Positions 58,267-64,000 of a DNA stretch of 64,000 nt are shown here, piece by piece. The first letter of the stretch is position 1. Every line of letters starts with the position of its first letter. The notes beneath the pieces are model-generated. The model did not search any database. It saw only the letters and a program-made list of their open reading frames with translations, and was not told where the DNA came from. Origin of the DNA: Stenotrophomonas sp046736075 (lineage in GTDB: Bacteria; Pseudomonadota; Gammaproteobacteria; Xanthomonadales; Xanthomonadaceae). The stretch lies in the NCBI RefSeq assembly GCF_046736075.1, contig NZ_CP177163.1:992001-1056000 (forward strand). Direction: 5' to 3'. Made by a program: the position numbers and the translations under genes.

Positions 58267-59720
58267 CCGGCCACGTAAAGGTCCACATAGTCGTGGACCG
58301 GCATCGCCTCCAGCACCACCGGGTCCAGCGAGGCATCCAGGATGCGGCGCTGCTGCACGGTCGGGAAGGTCCCGGCCAGGTGCCGGCGGAACTTGTCCTC
58401 CAGCAGCGGAATGCCCTCGGCGCGGCGACGGGCGTGGCCGAGCGGATACTCGACCGCCGCCTCCAGCGTGGTGCCGTCGTTGAACGTCACGTGCAGCGCG
58501 TTGGCGATGCTGCGCTTGTCCGGGTCCAGGTAGTCGGCGGTGAAGCGCGGTTCCTCGACGCAGGCGATCTTCGCGCGCAGCGGGTCGATGCGCGGATCGG
58601 CGGCAACGTCGTCCTCGTAGTCCTCGGCGACCAGCCGGCCGAAGATCAGCGCGATGGCGACCATGTACTGCACGCAGTGGTCGCGGTCGGCCGGATTGTG
58701 CAGCGGGCCGGACTTGTCGATGATCCGCAGGCAGGCCTGCTGGGTGCGCAGGGTGATGCGCGCAATGTCCTCGCTGCGTCTGCCGGCCGCCCGCATGCGG
58801 GCATGCACCTGCATCGCCGCTTCGACTGCGGTCTGGCCGTGGAACTCGGCCGGATAGCTGATCTTGAACAGCACGTTCTCCATCACGTAGCTGCCGTAGG
58901 GCCGCTGGAAGCGGAACGGCTGCCCGCCGAAGGAGACGTCGTAGAACCCCCAGGTGGGCGCGGTGAGCGCGCTGGGGTAGCCCATCTCGCCGGTGGCGGC
59001 CATCAGCGCCAGGCGCACGGCGCGGCTGGTGGCATCGCCGGCCGCCCAGCTCTTGCGCGAGCCGGTGTTGGGCGCGTGGCGATAGGTACGCAACGCCTGC
59101 CCGTCCACCCAGGCCAGCGACACCGCGTTGAGCATGCGCTCGCGGTCCAGCCCGAGCAGATGCGCGACCACGGCGGTGGAGGCCACCTTGACCAGCACCA
59201 CGTGATCCAGCCCAACCCGGTTGAAGGCATTCTCCAGGGCGAGGCAGCCCTGGATTTCATGGGCCTTGACCATCGCCACCAGCACGTCACGCATGGTCAA
59301 CGGCGCGCGGCGCAGCGCCTCGGCGTTGCGGCTGAGCCAGTCGGCGGTGGCCAGGATGCCGCCGAGGTTGTCGGACGGGTGGCCCCACTCGGCCGCCAGC
59401 CAGGTGTCGTTGAAATCCAGCCAGCGCACCATCGTGCCGATGTTGAAGGCGGCCTGCACCGGGTCCAGTTCGAACCGGGTGCCCGGCACCCGTGCCCCGT
59501 TGACCACCCGGGTTCCCGGCGCCAGCGGCCCGAGCAGTTTGCTGCAGGCCGGGAACGACAATGCCGCCAGGCCACACCCGAGCGTGTCGATCAGGCAGTG
59601 GCGGGCGGTGGTGTAGGCCAGTGGCGATTCCACCGGGTAGTCGCGCACGTAGTCGACGATGTCGGTCATGACCGCATCCCACGCGACGCGTTCGTTGGAC
59701 GGGGGGCTGCCGCTGGTCAT
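58263..59720 (-). CDS. prpD: 2-methylcitrate dehydratase PrpD
   Basis: 485 residues of the MmgE/PrpD family. It has LIDTLGCGLAALSFPACSKL near the N-terminus, VRWLDFNDTWLAAEWGHPSD (about residues 97-116), the AAGDATSRAVRLALMA helix and FHGQTAVEAA. It dehydrates 2-methylcitrate in the methylcitrate cycle of propionate breakdown. AGGAG lies before the ATG. It is the last gene of the operon after prpF. When AcnD and PrpF are present the PrpD step can be redundant, yet here both are kept. Its stop codon lies inside a REP element. Confidence 0.94.
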   Translation of the reverse strand: MTSGSPPSNERVAWDAVMTDIVDYVRDYPVESPLAYTTARHCLIDTLGCGLAALSFPACSKLLGPLAPGTRVVNGARVPGTRFELDPVQAAFNIGTMVRWLDFNDTWLAAEWGHPSDNLGGILATADWLSRNAEALRRAPLTMRDVLVAMVKAHEIQGCLALENAFNRVGLDHVVLVKVASTAVVAHLLGLDRERMLNAVSLAWVDGQALRTYRHAPNTGSRKSWAAGDATSRAVRLALMAATGEMGYPSALTAPTWGFYDVSFGGQPFRFQRPYGSYVMENVLFKISYPAEFHGQTAVEAAMQVHARMRAAGRRSEDIARITLRTQQACLRIIDKSGPLHNPADRDHCVQYMVAIALIFGRLVAEDYEDDVAADPRIDPLRAKIACVEEPRFTADYLDPDKRSIANALHVTFNDGTTLEAAVEYPLGHARRRAEGIPLLEDKFRRHLAGTFPTVQQRRILDASLDPVVLEAMPVHDYVDLYVAG

Positions 59721-59749
59721 CGTCTCGCTCCTGGTGGGCCGGCGCTGGC

Positions 59750-59849
59750 AGCGGGGCAGAGCCCCGCTCTACGGAGGTGTACGGTGGTGCAGCGGGGCAG
59801 AGCCCCGCTCTACGGGGTGGTGCTGCAGCGGGGCAGAGCCCCGCTCTAC
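59750..59849 (-). repeat. Three tandem SMAG-type REP elements between prpF and prpD
   Basis: Three identical 23-base palindromes lie at 59750-59772, 59791-59813 and 59827-59849. On the minus strand each starts with GTAG and folds into an 8-bp GC hairpin. They are all in the same orientation and sit in the only sizeable gap of the operon. Confidence 0.9.
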
Positions 59850-59866
59850 GGGCTGGGCGGTGCGGT

Positions 59867-61048
59867 TTATGCGGGGACGCGCACTGCGCCGTCCATCAGC
59901 ACGCGCGCGCTGCGGCTCATGATGGCCTTGGTGACTGTCCACTGGCCGTCAACGCACGCGGCCTGGGCGCCCACGCGCAGCGTGCCGGACGGGTGGCCGA
60001 AGGTGACGGCCTCACGTTCGCCACCACCGGCGGCCCGGTTGACCAGCGTGCCGGGAATCGCGGCCGCGGTACCGATGGCGACGGCGGCGGTGCCCATCAT
60101 CGCGTGGTGCAGCTTGCCCATCGACAGCGCGCGCGCGTGCAGGTCGATGTCGCCGGCCGCGATCTGCTTGCCGCTGGAAGACACATAGTCCTGCGCGCGG
60201 GCGACGAAGGCGACCTTGGGCGTGTGCTGGCGCGTGGCGGCCTGCTCGATGCTGGCGATCAGGCCCATGCGCACCGCCCCATGCGCGCGGATCGCCTCGA
60301 ACCGTGCCAGCGCCGCCTTGTCCTCGTTGATCGCCGGCTGCAGCTCGGTGCCGGTGTAGCCCAGGTCGGCAGCGTTGAGGAAGATGGTGGGAATGCCCGC
60401 GGTGATCATGGTCACCTCGAAGGTGCCCACGCCTGGCACATCCAGCGTGTCGACCAGGTTGCCGGTGGGGAACATCGAGCCGCCCTCGCCGTCGCCGTCG
60501 TCGGACGGATCAAGAAACTCGAGCTGGATCTCGGCCGCCGGGAAGGTCACCCCGTCCAGCTCGAAATCGCCGGTCTCCTGCACCTCACCGTCCACCATCG
60601 GCACGTGCGCCAGAATGGTTTTGCCGATGTTGGCCTGCCAGATGCGCACGGTGCAGATGCCGTCGCGCGGAACGCGTGCCGGGTCGATGAAGCCGTTGCT
60701 GATGGCGAACGGGCCGACCGCCGTGCTGAGGTTGCCGCAGTTGCCGCTCCAGTCCACGAACGCGGTATCGATCGAGACCTGGCCGTACAGGTAGTCCACA
60801 TCGTGGTCGGGCACCGACGGCGCGGCGATGATCACGCACTTGCTGGTGCTGGAGGTGGCGCCCCCCATGCCATCGGTGTGTTTGCCATAGGGATCGGGTG
60901 AGCCGATCACGCGCATCAGCAGCGCGTCGCGGGCCGCACCCGGTGTCTGCGCTGCGGCGGGCAGGTCCTGCAGGCGGAAGAACACGCCCTTGCTGGTGCC
61001 GCCGCGCATGTAGGTGGCAGGAATGCGGAGCTGGGGAAGAAACGCCAT
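59867..61048 (-). CDS. prpF: PrpF, 2-methylaconitate isomerase
   Basis: 393 residues, two similar halves as in the diaminopimelate-epimerase fold. TYMRGGTSKGVFF (about residues 13-25) holds a catalytic Cys/Lys-region motif; DWSGNCGNLSTAVGPFAI and the conserved GLIASIEQAA are family features. It isomerises trans-2-methylaconitate formed by AcnD to the cis form. AGGA lies upstream. It follows acnD by 56 bases. A Glu/Asp-rich insertion (EFLDPSDDGDGEGGSMFP) interrupts the second half, as in other PrpF proteins. Confidence 0.94.
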   Translation of the reverse strand: MAFLPQLRIPATYMRGGTSKGVFFRLQDLPAAAQTPGAARDALLMRVIGSPDPYGKHTDGMGGATSSTSKCVIIAAPSVPDHDVDYLYGQVSIDTAFVDWSGNCGNLSTAVGPFAISNGFIDPARVPRDGICTVRIWQANIGKTILAHVPMVDGEVQETGDFELDGVTFPAAEIQLEFLDPSDDGDGEGGSMFPTGNLVDTLDVPGVGTFEVTMITAGIPTIFLNAADLGYTGTELQPAINEDKAALARFEAIRAHGAVRMGLIASIEQAATRQHTPKVAFVARAQDYVSSSGKQIAAGDIDLHARALSMGKLHHAMMGTAAVAIGTAAAIPGTLVNRAAGGGEREAVTFGHPSGTLRVGAQAACVDGQWTVTKAIMSRSARVLMDGAVRVPA

Positions 61049-61104
61049 GAGGAGGTCCTGTTGAAAAGACGGCCCGTTGCCGGGCCGTCGTGAGGCGGGG
61101 TGGA

Positions 61105-63720
61105 TCAGGCGACCTGCGAGGATTCCAGGAAATCCTGGGCGAAGCGCTGCAGCACGCCGCCGGCCTCGTAGATCGAGACTTCCTCGGCCGTGTCCAGCCG
61201 GCAGGTGACCGGCACGTTGAGCTGCTCGCCGCTGCGACGATGGATGACCAGGGTCAGCTCGGCGCGCGGCACGCGCTCGCCGATCACATCGAAGGTTTCG
61301 GTGCCGTCGATGCCCAGGGTTTTGCGGTTGACCCCTTCCTTGAACTCCAGGGGCAATACGCCCATGCCGATCAGGTTGGTGCGGTGGATGCGTTCGAAGC
61401 CCTCGGCGGCGATGGCTTCCACACCCGCCAGGCGCACGCCCTTGGCGGCCCAGTCGCGCGAGCTGCCCTGGCCGTAGTCGGCACCGGCGATGATGATCAG
61501 CGGCTGCTTGCGTTCCATGTAGGTTTCGATCGCTTCCCACATGCGGGTGACCTCGCCCTCCGGCTCCACGCGCGCCAGCGAGCCCTGCTTCACCTGCCCA
61601 TCGACCACGACCATTTCGTTGATCAGTTTGGGGTTGGCAAAGGTGGCGCGCTGCGCGGTGAGGTGATCGCCGCGGTGGGTGGCGTAGGAGTTGAAGTCCT
61701 CTTCCGGCAGGCCCATCTTCGCCAGGTATTCACCGGCCGCGCTGCTGGCCAGAATCGCGTTGGACGGCGACAGGTGGTCGGTGGTGATGTTGTCGCCCAG
61801 CACCGCCAGCGGACGCATGCCGCGCAGCGGACGCTCACCGGCCAGTGCGCCCTCCCAGTACGGCGGGCGACGGATGTAGGTGCTCTGCGGGCGCCACTCG
61901 TACAGCGGGCTGATCGGCGCGCCGTGCTCGACCTTGAAGGTGAACATCGGGTCGTAGACCTGGCGGAACTGTTCCGGCTTGACGCTCGCGGCCACCACCG
62001 CGTCGATCTCGGCATCGCTGGGCCACAGATCCTTCAGCGTGATCGGATTGCCATCGGCGTCATGGCCGAGCGCGTCCTTCTCGATGTCGAAACGCACGGT
62101 GCCGGCAATGGCATAGGCCACCACCAGCGGCGGCGAGGCCAGGAAGGCCTGCTTGGCATACGGGTGGATGCGGCCGTCGAAGTTGCGGTTGCCCGACAGC
62201 ACCGCGGTGGCGTACAGGTCGCGGTCGATCACTTCCTGCTGGATCTTCGGATCGAGCGCGCCGCTCATGCCGTTGCAGGTGGTGCAGGCGAAGGCGACGA
62301 TGCCGAAGCCCATCTGTTCCAGGTCGCCGAGCAGGCCAGCCTCTTCCAGGTACAGCTGCACCGCCTTGGAACCGGGCGCCAGCGAGCTCTTCACCCACGG
62401 CTTGCGGGTCAGGCCGGCGCGGTTGGCATTGCGCGCCAGCAGCGCCGCGGCGATCACGTTGCGCGGATTGCTGGTGTTGGTGCAGCTGGTGATGGCTGCG
62501 ATGATCACCGCGCCGTCCGGCATCAGGCCCTGTTCCTGCTCGACCTTGCCCGAGGCCAGCTTGGCTTCATCCGCGATGCCGCGTGCGGCCAGATCGGCGG
62601 TCGCCACGCGCTTGTGCGGATTGGACGGGCCGGCCATGTTGCGCACCACGCTGGACAGATCGAACTGCAGCACGCGCGGGTACTGGACCTGGGCCAGGTC
62701 ATCCGACCACAGGCCGGCGGCCTTGGCGTAGGTCTCCACCAACTGCACCTGGGCTTCCTCGCGGCCGGTCAGGCGCAGGTAGTCCAGGGTCTGCTGGTCG
62801 ATGGAGAACATCGCCGCGGTGGCGCCGAACTCCGGGGTCATGTTGGAGATGGTGGCGCGGTCGCCGATGGTCAGCGCGGTTGCGCCCTCACCGTAGAACT
62901 CGATCCAGGCGCCGACCACGCGCTCTTTGCGCAGGAACTCGGTCAGTGCCAGCACGATGTCGGTACAGGTGATGCCCGGCTGCGGGCGCCCGGTGAGCTC
63001 CACGCCGATGATGTCGGGCAGGCGCATCCACGAGGCGCGGCCGAGCATCACGTTCTCCGCTTCCAGGCCGCCCACGCCGATCGCGATCACGCCCAGCGCA
63101 TCCACGTGCGGGGTGTGGCTGTCGGTGCCCACGCAGGTATCGGGGAAGGCCACGCCGTCGCGCACCTGGATCACCGGCGACATTTTCTCCAGGTTGATCT
63201 GATGCATGATGCCGTTGCCCGGCGGAATCACGTCGACGTTCTTGAACGCCTTCTTGGTCCAGTTGATGAAGTGGAACCGGTCTTCGTTGCGCCGGTCTTC
63301 AACGGCGCGGTTCTTGGCGAACGCGGCCTTGTCGAAGCCCGGGTATTCCACCGCCAGCGAGTGATCGACGATCAGCTGGGTCGGCACCACCGGGTTGATC
63401 TGGGCCGGATCGCCGCCGGCATCGGCGATGGCATCGCGCAGTCCGGCCAGGTCCACCAGCGCGGTCTGGCCGAGGATGTCATGGCACACCACGCGGGCCG
63501 GATACCACGGGAAATCCAGGTCCTGGCGGCGCTCGATCAGCTGCCGCAGCGAGGCGTCCAGGGTGGCCGGATCGCAGCGGCGCACCAGGTTTTCCGCCAG
63601 CACGCGCGAGGTGTACGGCAGCGTGGCGTAGGCGCCGGGCTGGAGCGCGTCAACGGCGGCCCGGGTGTCGAAATAGTCCAGCGCAGTGCCGGGGAGATTC
63701 TTGCGGTAGGTGCTGTTCAT
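61105..63720 (-). CDS. acnD: AcnD, Fe/S-dependent 2-methylcitrate dehydratase
   Basis: 871 residues of the aconitase family. The 4Fe-4S ligands are in CTNTSNPRN (first Cys) and FACTTCNGMSGA (CxxC). Other motifs are VCHDILGQTALVDLAGLRDA, GTDSHTPHVDALGVIAIGVG and GADYGQGSSRDWAAKG. It dehydrates 2-methylcitrate to trans-2-methylaconitate, which PrpF then isomerises; the gene order acnD-prpF identifies it as AcnD rather than AcnA. The ATG at 63720 begins MNSTYRKNLPG. Confidence 0.95.
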   Translation of the reverse strand: MNSTYRKNLPGTALDYFDTRAAVDALQPGAYATLPYTSRVLAENLVRRCDPATLDASLRQLIERRQDLDFPWYPARVVCHDILGQTALVDLAGLRDAIADAGGDPAQINPVVPTQLIVDHSLAVEYPGFDKAAFAKNRAVEDRRNEDRFHFINWTKKAFKNVDVIPPGNGIMHQINLEKMSPVIQVRDGVAFPDTCVGTDSHTPHVDALGVIAIGVGGLEAENVMLGRASWMRLPDIIGVELTGRPQPGITCTDIVLALTEFLRKERVVGAWIEFYGEGATALTIGDRATISNMTPEFGATAAMFSIDQQTLDYLRLTGREEAQVQLVETYAKAAGLWSDDLAQVQYPRVLQFDLSSVVRNMAGPSNPHKRVATADLAARGIADEAKLASGKVEQEQGLMPDGAVIIAAITSCTNTSNPRNVIAAALLARNANRAGLTRKPWVKSSLAPGSKAVQLYLEEAGLLGDLEQMGFGIVAFACTTCNGMSGALDPKIQQEVIDRDLYATAVLSGNRNFDGRIHPYAKQAFLASPPLVVAYAIAGTVRFDIEKDALGHDADGNPITLKDLWPSDAEIDAVVAASVKPEQFRQVYDPMFTFKVEHGAPISPLYEWRPQSTYIRRPPYWEGALAGERPLRGMRPLAVLGDNITTDHLSPSNAILASSAAGEYLAKMGLPEEDFNSYATHRGDHLTAQRATFANPKLINEMVVVDGQVKQGSLARVEPEGEVTRMWEAIETYMERKQPLIIIAGADYGQGSSRDWAAKGVRLAGVEAIAAEGFERIHRTNLIGMGVLPLEFKEGVNRKTLGIDGTETFDVIGERVPRAELTLVIHRRSGEQLNVPVTCRLDTAEEVSIYEAGGVLQRFAQDFLESSQVA

Positions 63721-63798
63721 GGCTGGCGATAGCTGCTTGTTGGCGGGCCGGGGCGTCGTTACACCGGCAAAAAGGGAGTGGCGACGCCGCAACGGAGA

Positions 63799-63846
63799 CG
63801 GGCTGGCATGGCCAGCCCGCTCCGCGTTGCACCCGTTACCGGGTGC
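63799..63846. other. Two hairpins between prpC and acnD
   Basis: Stem-loops at 63799-63819 (9-bp stem, ATG loop) and 63829-63846 (7-bp stem, TTAC loop) fill the gap between the prpC stop and the acnD start. No T tract follows, so they may set relative mRNA levels rather than end transcription. Confidence 0.55.
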
Positions 63847-63858
63847 GGGTGGGACACA

Positions 63859-64000
63859 TCACTTGCGCTGGTCGATCGGCACGAAGGCCTGGTCTTCCGG
63901 CCCGGTGTAGTTGGCGCTCGGGCGGATGATCTTGCCGTCCACGCGCTGCTCGATGATGTGCGCGCTCCAGCCGGAGGTGCGCGCAATCACGAACAGCGGG
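63859..64000 (-). CDS. prpC: 2-methylcitrate synthase, C-terminal end
   Basis: 47 codons from the right edge, ending in a TGA at 63861-63859. The translation (PLFVIARTSGWSAHIIEQR, then KIIRPSANYTGPEDQAFVPI) is the conserved C-terminus of citrate/methylcitrate synthases; the ARTSGWSAHI.EQ stretch includes an active-site Arg. Its place directly before acnD makes PrpC, which condenses propionyl-CoA with oxaloacetate, the natural reading. The rest lies outside the window. Confidence 0.88.
   Translation of the reverse strand, partial: PLFVIARTSGWSAHIIEQRVDGKIIRPSANYTGPEDQAFVPIDQRK

Noticed and set aside
59750..59849. Regularly spaced palindromes considered as a small CRISPR array
   Set aside because: Repeats are 23-base GTAG palindromes with 13-18-base spacers and no cas genes; they are REP elements.
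61090..63732. An 880-codon plus-strand frame
   Set aside because: It is antisense to acnD and shows no family features.

Overview
The window is high-GC DNA from a gammaproteobacterium of the Xanthomonadaceae, most likely Stenotrophomonas. The pointers are the hflK-hflC-yjeT-purA order, an acnD/prpF-type methylcitrate operon, an M2 (ACE-like) dipeptidyl carboxypeptidase, an RpfB/FadB-type beta-oxidation protein at the left edge, and several short GTAG-headed palindromes of the SMAG type described in S. maltophilia. Most of the window is ordinary core genome. I see no tRNA, rRNA, CRISPR array or prophage.

Layout. 1-7243: the end of fadB, two pirins, aqpZ, a secreted hypothetical, and the cstA-ybdD peptide/pyruvate uptake pair. 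7441-15811: an Rhs island. It holds a 1610-residue Sec-exported Rhs protein, a 68-residue membrane protein translationally coupled to it, the frameshifted tip of another Rhs toxin with the tail of a partner gene, a DUF4262 protein, a small membrane protein, three copies of the last 41 codons of a transposase, and a truncated copy of the neighbouring DUF819 gene. 15812-17062: the intact DUF819 membrane protein. 17180-23552: a two-component system transcribed divergently from three lipid A modification genes (ArnT-like transferase, PAP2 phosphatase, EptA phosphoethanolamine transferase). 23650-25647: M2 peptidase, followed by about 0.65 kb of direct and inverted repeats.

26371-29126: a hypothetical, a siderophore-interacting flavin reductase and a Bcr/CflA exporter. 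29320-32484: a tandem glycine riboswitch and gcvP. 32564-37926: an amino acid permease, a zinc-ribbon methyltransferase, and a PAS-AraC regulator divergent from a large catalase. 37970-42759: a four-gene operon (GNAT, zinc ribbon, two membrane proteins) and a chemoreceptor. 42963-46760: hflK-hflC-yjeT-purA. 46967-50725: a quinone oxidoreductase, a PilH-like receiver, cbpA, a peroxiredoxin and a ferritin-like protein. 50768-58130: an alpha-2-macroglobulin/PBP1c pair. 58263-64000: the propionate methylcitrate operon prpC-acnD-prpF-prpD, cut by the right edge.

Themes: envelope defence (lipid A decoration, macroglobulin/PBP1c, HflKC), oxidative stress (catalase, peroxiredoxin, ferritin-like protein), carbon-scavenging metabolism (CstA, glycine cleavage, propionate), and one contact-competition island that has been rearranged repeatedly. 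That island is the most novel part of the window.
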